Made by a program: the position numbers and the translations under genes. From assembly GCF_028690125.1 (NCBI RefSeq), contig NZ_JAQVBV010000009.1:85529-149528 (forward strand): a stretch of 64,000 nucleotides of DNA, in the 5' to 3' direction. The notes beneath the pieces were generated by a model that was given only the letters and a program-made list of their open reading frames with translations, was not told the DNA's origin and did not search any database. Below are positions 53,709 through 63,817 of the stretch, in pieces. This DNA is from Bacteroides sp. (GTDB lineage Bacteria > Bacteroidota > Bacteroidia > Bacteroidales > Bacteroidaceae). How positions within the stretch are numbered: position 1 is the first letter of the stretch; every line of letters starts with the position of its first letter.

Positions 53709-55093
53709 ATGAAACAATATGATGCCATTATTATAGGGTTCGGTAAAGCAGGCAAAGTTCTTGCTGCCGAACTTTCAAACCGCGGTTGGAAGGTTGCCAT
53801 TGTAGAGCGTTCAAAAACAATGTATGGAGGAAGCTGCCCTAATATAGCTTGTATCCCAACCAAGACACTGATTCACGAAGCAGAAGTTTCGAGTTTATTC
53901 TTTCGAGAAGATTACTCCAAGCAAGCTAATATGTACAAACAGGCGGTATCGCGCAAGAATAAATTAACTTCGTTCTTACGGGAGAGTAATTATGAAAAAC
54001 TGAATAAACGTCCTAATGTCACAATTTACACAGGTACAGGTTCCTTCATTTCTGCGAATACAATTAAAGTTGCTTTACCCGATGGAGCTATCGAACTACA
54101 AGGGAAAGAGATTTTCATTAATACCGGCTCCACCCCTATTATCCCGGCAATAGACGGAATCAAACAAAGTAAAAAAGTGTATACAAGCGTAACCATGTTG
54201 GAAGTAGATCTGTTACCAAAACACTTGATTATTGTTGGCGGAGGATATATCGGACTGGAATTTGCATCTATGTATGCAGGATTTGGTAGTAAGGTCACCA
54301 TACTTGAAGGAGGAAACAAGTTTATGCCAAATGAAGACCGTGACATAGCTAATAGTGTGAAAGACGTTATGGAAAAGAAAGGGATTGAAATCCACCTAAA
54401 TGCACGTGCGCAATCCATCCATGATACAAATGACGGAGTAACGCTTACTTATTCGGATGTTTCTGACGGTACTCCTTATTATATAGATGGAGATGCAATC
54501 CTTATTGCAACAGGACGTAAACCGATGATTGAAGGATTGAATCTTTCCGCAGCAGGGGTAACAGTAAATGCACATGGAGCTATTGCAGTCAATGATCAAC
54601 TTCGCACGGTTGTTCCTCATGTATGGGCAATGGGCGATGTAAAAGGAGGTCCGCAGTTCACTTATCTTTCTCTGGACGACTTCCGGATTATCCGTGACCA
54701 ACTCTTCGGGGATAAGAAACGAGATATTAACGACAGGGATCCTATTCCTTATGCTGTTTTCATTGATCCCCCATTAGCACACATCGGACTTACTGAGGAG
54801 GAAGCATTAAAAAGAGGATATTCTATCAAAGTTTCACGGCTGCCGGCAACAGCAGTTGTACGCTCACGAACCCTGCAACAGATGGACGGTATCCTTAAAG
54901 CAATTGTAAGCAACCAGAATGGAAAGATTATGGGATGTACGCTGGATGTACGCTGTTTTGTGCTGATGCTTCGGAAATTATAAATATCGTAGCAACAGCC
55001 ATGAAAACAGGGCAGCATTACACTTTCCTTCGTGACTTTATTTTTACGCATCCCAGCATGAGTGAAGGATTAAATGAACTGTTCGATATATAA
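53709..55093 (+). pseudogene. RclA-like pyridine-nucleotide disulfide oxidoreductase, interrupted by an 11-bp tandem duplication
   Basis: The frame opens with an FAD motif (IIIGFGKAGKVLAAEL) and the redox pair C43/C48 (GSCPNIAC). The NAD(P) motif is IIVGGGYIGLEFASMYAGFG and the second FAD segment is VWAMGDVKGG. GGATGTACGCT is repeated exactly at 54933-54943 and 54944-54954, shifting the frame so it ends at 54983. With one copy the frame runs to the TAA at 55091-55093, giving about 457 residues with the normal dimerisation end (HPSMSEGLNELF). As read, the protein lacks most of the dimer interface and the His region, so is probably inactive unless the repeat reverts. Confidence 0.9.
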
Positions 55094-55146
55094 AATTAAA
55101 TAATAAACAAAGGATTCGTTTTCATTGGGCAAAAGTTGCAAATAAT

Positions 55147-55189
55147 AAAAACAGAGGCTGCATTTACTTGAATTGTAACCTCTGTTTTT
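55147..55189 (+). terminator. terminator after the RclA-like gene
   Basis: AAAAACAGAGG (55147-55157) pairs perfectly with CCTCTGTTTTT (55179-55189), with a 21-nt loop. Confidence 0.75.
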
Positions 55190-55287
55190 ATTTTCTCTTG
55201 GCAAATTCCTCTAAATATTTTTCTACTGAATCAGCTTCATTTGTGTTTTTTTGACCAAGGAAACAAGATAGTATTACCGGAAAGTAT

Positions 55288-55295
55288 TATCTTTG
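55288..55295 (+). promoter_or_regulatory. promoter -7 element of the second ABC-F gene
   Basis: TATCTTTG is an exact match. It sits about 205 bp before the ABC-F ATG, so the transcript has a long leader. Confidence 0.6.
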
Positions 55296-55324
55296 CGCAC
55301 AAATTAAACTTCATATTTACACCC

Positions 55325-55342
55325 ATGAGAATATCTAAGTAA
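55325..55342 (+). CDS. possible five-residue leader peptide (MRISK)
   Basis: ATG-AGA-ATA-TCT-AAG-TAA lies about 25 nt after the predicted transcription start of a 200-nt leader before an ABC-F gene. Antibiotic-resistance ABC-F genes are often controlled by such short leaders. No translation evidence is available. Confidence 0.3.
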   Translation: MRISK

Positions 55343-55499
55343 GACAACACTTTCCGTAAACATCACTTTTTCATCATATGCTTTTAAATTGTTAAGCATC
55401 ACGGAATTCGTGTTGTTTAGCCAGTATTGTGTTTGTCGTTCTCTTCCTTTCGTGATTTTTTTCACTAGTTTTTCAACTTCAAACTCAATAGACTATAGT

Positions 55500-57095
55500 A
55501 TGCCTATAAGTATTCAACAAATAAGTTATATCCATCCGGATAAAGAAGTATTATTCAGTGACCTCAATTTTTCTATCAATAAAGGCCAGAGATTAGGTTT
55601 AGTTGGCAATAACGGTTGCGGAAAATCCACACTATTGCAAATCATTGCGGGACAATCAGCCCCGTCGTCTGGCATTGTGGTCAAACCGGAGGACATTTAT
55701 TATATACCACAACATTTCGGACAATATGATTCACTGACCATTGCTCAAGCACTTCGGATAGACTTGAAACAACAAGCTTTGCATGATATTTTAGCAGGAG
55801 ATGCTTCGGTAGAAAACTTCAATATTCTAAACGAAGATTGGAACATCGAAGAACGTTCCACTGCTTCACTGGACTCATGGGGGTTGAGAGAGTTTGCCTT
55901 ATCCTACCCAATAAATCTACTCAGTGGCGGAGAAAAGACACGTGTATTCCTTGCAGGAATTGAAATTCATAATCCGTCTGTCGTATTGATGGATGAACCG
56001 ACAAATCATCTCGATTTATCAGGCAGACAGCGTTTATACAGTTGGGTAGAAAAATGTCGTTCGACTTTGCTGGTAGTAAGTCACGACCGAACTTTATTGA
56101 ACCTACTTCCCGAAATCTGTGAACTGGATAAACACCAGATTACCTACTACGGTGGAAATTACGAGTTTTACAAAGAACAAAAAACGATGATGCAACAAGC
56201 ATTGCAACAGCGTATTGACGAGAAAGAAAAAGCAATCAAACTAGCCCATAAGATTGCACGTGAAACCGCAGAACGAAGGGATAAACAAAATGTACGTGGA
56301 GAAAAAGCTAATATTAAAAAAGGTATTCCACGAATTATGCTGAATGCCCTGCAAAACAAATCCGAACAAAGTACAAGTAAACTCAGCAGCATTCATCAGG
56401 AGAAAACCGAAAAGTTAGCAAATGAACGTAACCAACTCCGAAGCTCTCTTTCGCCAGCCACAGCGTTGAAAACCGACTTCAGTAGGTCTCCCCTACATAC
56501 GGGGAAAATATTGCTTACGGCAGAGGATATCAATTTTAGTTACCAAAGTGAGCATTTACTTTGGCACTCTCCCATCAGTTTCCAAGTGAAAAGCGGAGAC
56601 CGTATAACCATCGAAGGCAACAATGGTAGTGGAAAAACGACTCTTCTGAAGTTAATCACAGGACAGCTTCAACCGTGTACAGGAAGTCTGACAAAAGCTA
56701 AATTTACCTACATCTACCTAAATCAAGAATACTCTATTATCGATGATTGTAAAAGCATCTTGGAGCAAGCATACGCTTTCAATATCCGTAACCTTCCGGG
56801 ACATGAATTGAAGACGATCTTAAATCGTTATTTATTTCCTGCTACTGTATGGGACAAATCCTGTCAAAAACTTAGTGGCGGAGAGAAAATGAGGCTTGCC
56901 TTTTGTTCTTTGATGATCAGTAACAATACTCCGGATCTGTTTATTCTGGATGAACCGACAAATAATCTGGATATACAAAGTATTGAAATCATCACTTCAA
57001 CTATCAAAAACTATACAGGCACTGTCATAGCTATTTCACACGATAGTTATTTCATTAAGGAAATTGGAATAGAGCAGCGTATATTGTTAGAGTAG
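55500..57095 (+). CDS. ABC-F family ATPase (ribosome-protection-like)
   Basis: A 531-residue protein with two ABC domains and no membrane segments. Walker A motifs are GNNGCGKSTLL (about 38-48) and GNNGSGKTTLL. Signatures are LSGGEKTRVFLA and LSGGEKMRLAFC, followed by MDEPTNHLDLS and LDEPTNNLDIQ. The inter-domain linker (about 215-320) is long and charged. Its small size and linker suit antibiotic-resistance or translation-factor ABC-F proteins; the substrate drug, if any, is unknown. I start at 55500, where homology begins, rather than 55389. Confidence 0.88.
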   Translation: MPISIQQISYIHPDKEVLFSDLNFSINKGQRLGLVGNNGCGKSTLLQIIAGQSAPSSGIVVKPEDIYYIPQHFGQYDSLTIAQALRIDLKQQALHDILAGDASVENFNILNEDWNIEERSTASLDSWGLREFALSYPINLLSGGEKTRVFLAGIEIHNPSVVLMDEPTNHLDLSGRQRLYSWVEKCRSTLLVVSHDRTLLNLLPEICELDKHQITYYGGNYEFYKEQKTMMQQALQQRIDEKEKAIKLAHKIARETAERRDKQNVRGEKANIKKGIPRIMLNALQNKSEQSTSKLSSIHQEKTEKLANERNQLRSSLSPATALKTDFSRSPLHTGKILLTAEDINFSYQSEHLLWHSPISFQVKSGDRITIEGNNGSGKTTLLKLITGQLQPCTGSLTKAKFTYIYLNQEYSIIDDCKSILEQAYAFNIRNLPGHELKTILNRYLFPATVWDKSCQKLSGGEKMRLAFCSLMISNNTPDLFILDEPTNNLDIQSIEIITSTIKNYTGTVIAISHDSYFIKEIGIEQRILLE

Positions 57096-57258
57096 TCCAT
57101 TGATATTTTATTCCACAAATTTAAATATCAAATCTGTTTTTTATAACTTCGCAGCGCAAAACAAAGAAGGTGTTGCATAAGATAACAATCCAGTCGAAAA
57201 GAAAGTTATTCGTAACTTTTGCAATATCTTCATACCGCGAAGAAAACTTTAGAAGAAA

Positions 57259-58044
57259 ATGAGTCAAACAACACAATTCTGGTGGTTCGCCTTTTATAAA
57301 GACCAACTACTACTTGAAAAGAAAGAAAATGGGACATTCGCTGTCCCTTATGGAGAAGTTCCTCCAATTATTATCGAAGAAAAAACTACGATACATGATA
57401 TTACAACATTAGACGGCAAGAGTTGCAGAGCTTTTTCCATTGTTACTCCCGTTGAAGAATCGGAGCAATATGTAATGACCGGACTTCGTGCTTCTTATGA
57501 GTATCTCCCGGTCACTCATTATCAGACAGCAGGAAAAGCACACGAAATATTGCATTGGGATAGAAACAGTCGTTTCTGTTCCACTTGCGGTACCCCCCTG
57601 GAGCAAAAAGAAATGATCATGAAACGTTGTCCGGAATGTGGTCAGGAAGTCTATCCGGCTATTTCTACCGCCATCCTTGTTTTAGTACGTAAAGAGGATT
57701 CTCTCCTACTAGTACACGCCCGTAACTTTAAAGGAACATTCAACAGTCTGGTTGCCGGATTTCTGGAAACCGGCGAAACACTGGAGGAATGTGTTGCACG
57801 GGAGGTAAAAGAAGAGACTGGATTAGACGTAAACAATATCACCTATTTCGGTAATCAACCCTGGCCTTACCCAAGCGGGTTGATGGTCGGTTTTATTGCC
57901 GATTATGCCGGAGGAGAAATTAGACTACAGGAAGAAGAACTAACTTCGGGAGATTTCTACAGTAGGGATAATTTGCCGGAACTTCCTCGCAAACTGAGCC
58001 TTGCCAGAAAGATGATCGACTGGTGGATAGAAAACCCTACATAG
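57259..58044 (+). CDS. nudC: NADH pyrophosphatase / RNA decapping Nudix hydrolase
   Basis: A 261-residue NudC-type enzyme. An N-terminal domain is followed by a zinc ribbon with four Cys (CSTCG and CPECG, about 100-120) and a Nudix box (GFLETGETLEECVAREVKEE, then TGLDV). The NudC signature QPWPYPSGLM lies just after. It hydrolyses NAD(H) and removes NAD caps from RNA. A near -7 element (TAACTTCG, 57144-57151) lies upstream. Confidence 0.94.
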   Translation: MSQTTQFWWFAFYKDQLLLEKKENGTFAVPYGEVPPIIIEEKTTIHDITTLDGKSCRAFSIVTPVEESEQYVMTGLRASYEYLPVTHYQTAGKAHEILHWDRNSRFCSTCGTPLEQKEMIMKRCPECGQEVYPAISTAILVLVRKEDSLLLVHARNFKGTFNSLVAGFLETGETLEECVAREVKEETGLDVNNITYFGNQPWPYPSGLMVGFIADYAGGEIRLQEEELTSGDFYSRDNLPELPRKLSLARKMIDWWIENPT

Positions 58045-58054
58045 AAACAAAGAA

Positions 58055-58158
58055 CAGGCTACGAAGAACACACAAACTACAAACGAACAACTTATGAGAA
58101 TGAAATGAAACGCATCCACTCTAAAGCATCAACAAAAACCTTGTGCCCCCGTAGCCTG
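58055..58158. repeat. widely spaced 9-bp inverted repeat after nudC
   Basis: CAGGCTACG (58055-58063) and CGTAGCCTG (58150-58158) are exact complements about 86 nt apart. It may mark a folded 3' end of the nudC transcript or the ends of a small element. Nothing else is evident in 58045-58286. Confidence 0.35.
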
Positions 58159-58286
58159 CATGTTTAAATTGAGATGTTGCAGATAGAACAAGATTCATAG
58201 CAGAAGGATTAGCAAGGGAACTTAAAGAATGCAAAGGAAATGAAATTAACAAACTCAATTTTAATAGGATATTCATTCAACTTTCA

Positions 58287-58294
58287 TATATTTG
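58287..58294 (+). promoter_or_regulatory. promoter -7 element of the DUF4062-STAND gene
   Basis: TATATTTG is an exact match 28 bp before the ATG at 58323. Confidence 0.65.
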
Positions 58295-58322
58295 TAAAAT
58301 GTAACCCCAAAAAAAATAGACT

Positions 58323-61300
58323 ATGAAGCAAACAAACGAATGGACCACAGTAACACTCTTTATCAGTAGCACATTTGCTGATATGGATGCAGAAAGAGAT
58401 CATATCCGGCGAATAGTAATCCCTCAACTGGAGGAGTTTTTCAATCCATTACATATAGCTATCCGAGTCATCGACTTACGTTGGGGAGTAAATACAAAAG
58501 ATGATAAATATCTGATCGACCGTGACGCGAAAATCCTGAAAGTCTGTATGGAGGAAATAGATAGAAGCCGACCTTTCTTTATCGGATTGCTAGGTTCACG
58601 CTATGGCTGGGTACCAGACGACATTCGTATCAAGCGCTCACTTCCACAGTTAGACATGGACCGTTGCCATCATTTACTCCAGACGAATGAAATCAGTGTA
58701 ACAGCATTGGAATTTTATTATGGTCTGTTTGAAAAAAGCGATCCTAGCCGCAGCATTGTTTGTATTCGTAACGAAGAAGTGAATCACAAGATTCCCGAAG
58801 ATTACCAAAAGAAGTACATTGAAACGCAACATAAACCACAACTCAACAACCTCAAAAAAATTATCACAGATTACTTCCACAATAACAATAAAGACGAACT
58901 ACTGGTGAATTATTCACCAACATGGAACGGAAAAAATCTCGATAATTTGGATGAATTCGATACAAAGCTTTATGAATTATTAAAGAAATGTATATTAGAA
59001 GATGTAGGAGAAAGGCAACAAAGCTATGAAAATTGGATAGAGAAAGACATTGCGGAACAAGTGGGGTTTATCCACCAGAATACCCGTTCGTTTATAGGAT
59101 GCGAAAGCATTCTAACAAAACTCAGAGACAATCTTGAAAAGACAGAAAACCCAATCATTGTGTTTTCTGGAGAATCCGGTTCCGGAAAAAGTTCGATCAT
59201 GTGTCAGCTTGCCAATGAGTTACAGAAAGAATGGAAGGATAATCCGAATCACTTACTCTTATTTCATAGCGCATCAGTTTCGGGCAACGCATCCTCGGTT
59301 AGCAATATGCTGGAATGTTTCTGTCTTCAGATATCAACTATGCTGAATGAAACGTACGAACCTGTAGAAGAAGGAATGGAAATGTCCGGAGACGAAATAG
59401 AAGCATTTTCCGGTTGGGTGAGCACATTCAATGTTATTGGATACGAGAAAGTCAATTATATGTCTCACGACCAGATGGTCCTTCATAATTTCGAGAAATT
59501 AGTGAAACAGGCTACTGAGGCAGGAATACATTTAACATTATTGATTGATGCTTATGACTGTTTCAACAAACATTCACAGTTAATATCATTACAATGGTTA
59601 TCCCTACTCAATGTATCAACTATCATAAGCACCATTCCTGAGTCATCTGAGGAATTACAAAAAATACCTCAAAGCATTATCATTCAAGTCCCTTCATTCA
59701 ACGAAACGGACACATATAGTATGATTACCACTCTATGCGCCTATAACTGTAAAGAGGTTCATTCCAGTGTGGTCAGTTCACTATTGATACATGGCAACTG
59801 TGATTATCTTTCGCACTACTCGCCCCTATGGCTAAAAATGGCTACCCACGCTCTATTCACACTCGACATTTCTGACTTCGAAGCCATTCGCGATAGACAA
59901 GAAGAAGATAATGAAGCGAAAATAGAACAATATATGCTCCATCTTGTCAATCAATTCCCCAGTCTCCCCGGTGATATGTTTATTTATTTACTAGAACGGG
60001 CAGCAGAAAATCTCGGAGACAAGTTTGTTTACCAAGTCATGTACTATTTGGCAGCTTCACGTTACGGACTTCGGGAATCGGATTTATCCGTTTTGCTTAA
60101 AGAAGAATGGAATGAATTTACATTCTCCATCTTACGTCGTTGGTTCCGTCCTTATTTTACTGAGAATGGTTCTGATAAGCAATGGAATATCTCTCATCAG
60201 TTATTAAAAAACAAACTAAATGAACTCAACAAAAATAATTTATGCGAAACACACAAATCTTTAGTACGGCATCTAAGAAATCTAAAACCTGATGATCCCA
60301 TACGTATCAGAGAATTAATGTATCATGCAGCTAAATCAAAAGAATCAATTTTATTCCATTATACTTACTCTTGCCGTCTTCCAATAGCAATAAAAGCCGG
60401 GACATTAATTCTTGTTGATGAATTGGAAAATAATCCTCAACTATTCGAAATATTTTGTGAGGAAATACGAGAAATGTATCAAAGTAATCAGGGAAGTAAA
60501 GATGCTTGGGGAGAAATAAACAAAACTTTGCAACAAAAGTTAAACGAAAATGAAGGTACTTCTGAAAGTGACAAAAATTTGGACAAGTTTAAAAATAATT
60601 CTTGCCTGTCACGCCACATATACGACCGTATTATCAAAACTCTATCAAATCACCTGATGCACATTGGGAAAGAAGGTATGAATGAAAAAATCCTTCAAAT
60701 TGTAACTCCCATGATGGAAAATGACATGGATGATTTTGTAGTAAAAGAAATTCTACTCCCCAATGCTTATCAAAATCTAAGAGATATTTATGAGCACTCC
60801 TATAACATTGAACTAAAAGAATTTTATAATCAAAAAAGTAAGGAACTTACAAAAAACACATTTACCGATTTCTCCCGTAACTTCTTCATAGATCTTTCCA
60901 AATTGAACAGCACACTGGAAAACGAAGATCATGACCAAATACTACAACAAGCTACCGAACTTATTGAAAAAGAATTACCGGACGATTGGGAAATGGATTG
61001 GTTGGATGAGAGAGCTTATCTTGGATTACTTTTGTTGCATTACACTCTAAAGAATCCAAATATGGAAGACAAAGATAATTTTGAAGATATATATAACGCA
61101 TTTACGGAAGATATCGCCAATGGAAACTTTGAGGAAAAATATTCTGAAGAATACCTAAAAACTCTTACCATCTGGGAATCAAGAGTAAACGTTTTGGCTC
61201 TATTTATGGAAAACATAGCCAAAATTATATTACCAATGCATAATCAATTAGCAATAATCTGCCAACAAGAATCATGTACATTATACAAGTCTGTATGTAT

Positions 61301-61946
61301 AAACTCTGGAAGTTTGGAAGATATTGCCGAATATATTTTATCACTTCAGGCAACCGGATTAATATACGAAAAAGCACAAGAGGATGAGAAAGCTCTCACA
61401 ACTTATTTTGAAGCACAAAGATTAGCCAAGGAAATTTATATGCATAATCCTGATTTTGAAAATGGTAAAATGAGAATTTTAAGTATCTCGCGCGTTTTAG
61501 GAGATTTTGCTTTTAAAAACAAGAGATATGATACTGCACTAGCTTCTTATCTGGAATATAAAAGATATGCTTCAGAGCTATATGAAAATAATCCAAGCCG
61601 TGCACAATGGCAAAGTAGTCTGGTCAATGCACTAAAGGCTACAGGAGAAAGTTACTTGCAACTCAAAGACTACGAATCTGCCCGACAAGAATTTGGGGAA
61701 GCCATCAATCATGTAAAAGAGTTGGTAAAGAAAGCAAATACAGTTCCTTTCTTCTCACTCATGGCGGAAATCTATCTTTATTTTTCCCACACTTGTTTCT
61801 GCTTGAAAGATTACGAAAAATGTTATCATTCTGCACAATCAGCCCGACAAGTGCTAACAATGCTTATAGATAATGGTGTACAACCCAATCCGGAAAACAT
61901 AAAATGGGCTGATAACATTTTATCGACTTTCAACAGTCAGAACTAA
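58323..61946 (+). CDS. DUF4062-STAND NTPase-TPR protein (NLR-like, possible defence protein)
   Basis: A 1207-residue cytoplasmic protein. The N-terminus (about 8-110; TVTLFISSTFADMDAERDHI, DLRWGV, FIGLLGSRYGWVP) is a DUF4062-type domain, as in eukaryotic TEP1/NPHP3 and many bacterial STAND proteins. An NTPase follows with Walker A GESGSGKSS (about 283-291) and Walker B TLLIDAYD (about 404-411). A winged-helix-like stretch (about 570-640) and a long helical region come next, ending in TPR-like repeats (about 1005-1195). The gene is monocistronic between core genes. STAND ATPases with such sensors act as switches, several in phage defence. The effector may be the DUF4062 domain; no catalytic pair is obvious to me. 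Confidence 0.83.
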   Translation: MKQTNEWTTVTLFISSTFADMDAERDHIRRIVIPQLEEFFNPLHIAIRVIDLRWGVNTKDDKYLIDRDAKILKVCMEEIDRSRPFFIGLLGSRYGWVPDDIRIKRSLPQLDMDRCHHLLQTNEISVTALEFYYGLFEKSDPSRSIVCIRNEEVNHKIPEDYQKKYIETQHKPQLNNLKKIITDYFHNNNKDELLVNYSPTWNGKNLDNLDEFDTKLYELLKKCILEDVGERQQSYENWIEKDIAEQVGFIHQNTRSFIGCESILTKLRDNLEKTENPIIVFSGESGSGKSSIMCQLANELQKEWKDNPNHLLLFHSASVSGNASSVSNMLECFCLQISTMLNETYEPVEEGMEMSGDEIEAFSGWVSTFNVIGYEKVNYMSHDQMVLHNFEKLVKQATEAGIHLTLLIDAYDCFNKHSQLISLQWLSLLNVSTIISTIPESSEELQKIPQSIIIQVPSFNETDTYSMITTLCAYNCKEVHSSVVSSLLIHGNCDYLSHYSPLWLKMATHALFTLDISDFEAIRDRQEEDNEAKIEQYMLHLVNQFPSLPGDMFIYLLERAAENLGDKFVYQVMYYLAASRYGLRESDLSVLLKEEWNEFTFSILRRWFRPYFTENGSDKQWNISHQLLKNKLNELNKNNLCETHKSLVRHLRNLKPDDPIRIRELMYHAAKSKESILFHYTYSCRLPIAIKAGTLILVDELENNPQLFEIFCEEIREMYQSNQGSKDAWGEINKTLQQKLNENEGTSESDKNLDKFKNNSCLSRHIYDRIIKTLSNHLMHIGKEGMNEKILQIVTPMMENDMDDFVVKEILLPNAYQNLRDIYEHSYNIELKEFYNQKSKELTKNTFTDFSRNFFIDLSKLNSTLENEDHDQILQQATELIEKELPDDWEMDWLDERAYLGLLLLHYTLKNPNMEDKDNFEDIYNAFTEDIANGNFEEKYSEEYLKTLTIWESRVNVLALFMENIAKIILPMHNQLAIICQQESCTLYKSVCINSGSLEDIAEYILSLQATGLIYEKAQEDEKALTTYFEAQRLAKEIYMHNPDFENGKMRILSISRVLGDFAFKNKRYDTALASYLEYKRYASELYENNPSRAQWQSSLVNALKATGESYLQLKDYESARQEFGEAINHVKELVKKANTVPFFSLMAEIYLYFSHTCFCLKDYEKCYHSAQSARQVLTMLIDNGVQPNPENIKWADNILSTFNSQN

Positions 61947-62000
61947 TTATAAATTTCTCCATTTATTATAATCACTATACGAAAAATAGTATGATAAAAA

Positions 62001-62038
62001 AATGCCTCCGTCATCTTACCAAAGACTTCGGAGGCATT
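62001..62038. terminator. bidirectional terminator between the STAND gene and the phosphoglucomutase gene
   Basis: AATGCCTCCG (62001-62010) pairs perfectly with CGGAGGCATT (62029-62038), with an A-run before and T-rich sequence after, between convergent genes. Confidence 0.82.
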
Positions 62039-62071
62039 TGTTATTTTATTAATCTAAAGTGATCAGATCAA

Positions 62072-63817
62072 TCAGATACCTAATGATTTCTTCACTGCTT
62101 CAATTTTCTCCATTGCATCCGATTCAGCAGATGCATAACAGTTACGACAACCCATTTCGCCTTGTACTTCCATATAGAATTTAATCTTTGGTTCAGTACC
62201 CGACGGACGGACAGAAACTTTACTGCCATCTTCTGTGAAATATTGCAGCACATTAGAGGGCTCCGGCATATCAAGTATAGTAACATTGCCTTTAGCATCT
62301 GTCTGTTTCAAAGTCTTGTAATCTTTGCTCAAAATAACTTTAGAGCCACCCAATTCTTTCGGAGGATTAGCACGGAAATTCTCCATCATTGCTTTGATTT
62401 CTTCTGCACCACTCTTACCTGGTTTCACCACATTTACTGTGAATTCTTTAGAGAATCCGTACTCAACATAAATATCCAGCAACAATTGATACAACGTCTT
62501 ACCATTATCCTTTGCCCAAGCAGCAACTTCAGCAATCAAACAACAAGCAGATACGGCATCTTTATCGCGAACGAAGTCTTCAGCCAGGAATCCGTAACTT
62601 TCTTCACCGCCACCGATATATTTCATTTTACCTTCGCGCAAACGTATCTCACGGGCAATCCACTTAAATCCAGTGTAGCAATCGAGCATTTCGATATGAT
62701 TCTTGTCAGCGATCTTCTTAATCAATTCCGTAGTTACAATTGTCTTCACACAGAATTCGTCACCTTTAATCTTACCCAATTGTTTGTACTGAGTCAAGAT
62801 ATAATAAAGGTACATCATGCAAGTCTGGTTGCCGTTAATGAGAACCCACTCACCCTTATCGTCTTTACAAGCAATACCTACACGGTCAGCATCCGGGTCA
62901 GAAGCCATCACGAGGTCAGCATCAATTTCCTTAGCCAGATTAATCGCCATTGTCAAGGCCTCTGCATTTTCGGGATTCGGAGATACTACGGTTGGGAAGT
63001 TACCGTCCTTAATCATTTGTTCGGGTACAGTAAATACATTCTCAAATCCCCACATCTTCAATGCACGGGGAATCAACACCATACCAGTACCATGAATCGG
63101 AGTATAAACGATCTTCATATCTTTGTGACGGGCGATAGCTTCCGGATCGATGGAAACAGTTTTCACCATATCCAGATAAATCTTATCTACGTCTTCACCG
63201 ATAATCTGAATCAGGTCGGGATTCCCTTCAAACTTGATATCAGCAGCCGAAGCGATGTTATTCACTTCGTCAATAATACCTTTATCATGCGGAGCCAATA
63301 CTTGTGCTCCATCATCCCAATATGCCTTATAACCGTTATATTCCTTCGGATTATGTGAAGCTGTCAGGATAATACCGCTCTGGCAAGCAAGATGACGAAT
63401 AGCAAAAGACATCTCCGGAGTTGGGCGCATATCGTCGAACAAATATACTTTGATGCCGTTGGCAGAGAAAATGTTAGCAGAAGTCTCTGCAAACAGACGG
63501 CTATTGTTACGACAATCGTGACCTACTACAACAGAAATTTGGGGAAGATCTTTGAAGTTTTTCTTCAGATAGTTGGAAAGTCCTTGAGTAGCAGCACCTA
63601 CAGTATATATATTCATGCGGTTACTTCCTACCCCCATGATTCCACGCAAACCACCTGTACCAAACTCCAGATCTTTATAGAATGCTTCAATCAATTCGGT
63701 TTTATCTTCGTTTTCCAACATACGTTTCACTTCAGCTTGAGTTTCGGCATCATAAGCCGGTGTCAGCCATTTCTTGGCTTTCTCAGTTACCTGTTTAACA
63801 AGTTCTTGATTTTCCAT
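62072..63817 (-). CDS. phosphoglucomutase/phosphomannomutase
   Basis: A 581-residue alpha-D-phosphohexomutase with the four expected domains. The phosphoserine loop is TASHNPKEYNGYK (S154), the metal-binding loop is DPDADRVGIA, the sugar-binding loop is GGEESYG, and the phosphate-binding loop is RPSGTEPKIKFYM. It interconverts hexose-1- and hexose-6-phosphates for glycogen and envelope sugars. The length matches the PgcA/PGM2-like group. A large open frame on the opposite strand (62162-63358) is a codon shadow. Confidence 0.93.
   Translation of the reverse strand: MENQELVKQVTEKAKKWLTPAYDAETQAEVKRMLENEDKTELIEAFYKDLEFGTGGLRGIMGVGSNRMNIYTVGAATQGLSNYLKKNFKDLPQISVVVGHDCRNNSRLFAETSANIFSANGIKVYLFDDMRPTPEMSFAIRHLACQSGIILTASHNPKEYNGYKAYWDDGAQVLAPHDKGIIDEVNNIASAADIKFEGNPDLIQIIGEDVDKIYLDMVKTVSIDPEAIARHKDMKIVYTPIHGTGMVLIPRALKMWGFENVFTVPEQMIKDGNFPTVVSPNPENAEALTMAINLAKEIDADLVMASDPDADRVGIACKDDKGEWVLINGNQTCMMYLYYILTQYKQLGKIKGDEFCVKTIVTTELIKKIADKNHIEMLDCYTGFKWIAREIRLREGKMKYIGGGEESYGFLAEDFVRDKDAVSACCLIAEVAAWAKDNGKTLYQLLLDIYVEYGFSKEFTVNVVKPGKSGAEEIKAMMENFRANPPKELGGSKVILSKDYKTLKQTDAKGNVTILDMPEPSNVLQYFTEDGSKVSVRPSGTEPKIKFYMEVQGEMGCRNCYASAESDAMEKIEAVKKSLGI

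Noticed and set aside
62162..63358. 398-codon open frame on the plus strand
   Set aside because: It lies wholly antisense to the phosphohexomutase gene, whose motifs are unmistakable. The translation has no family features and no start signals.
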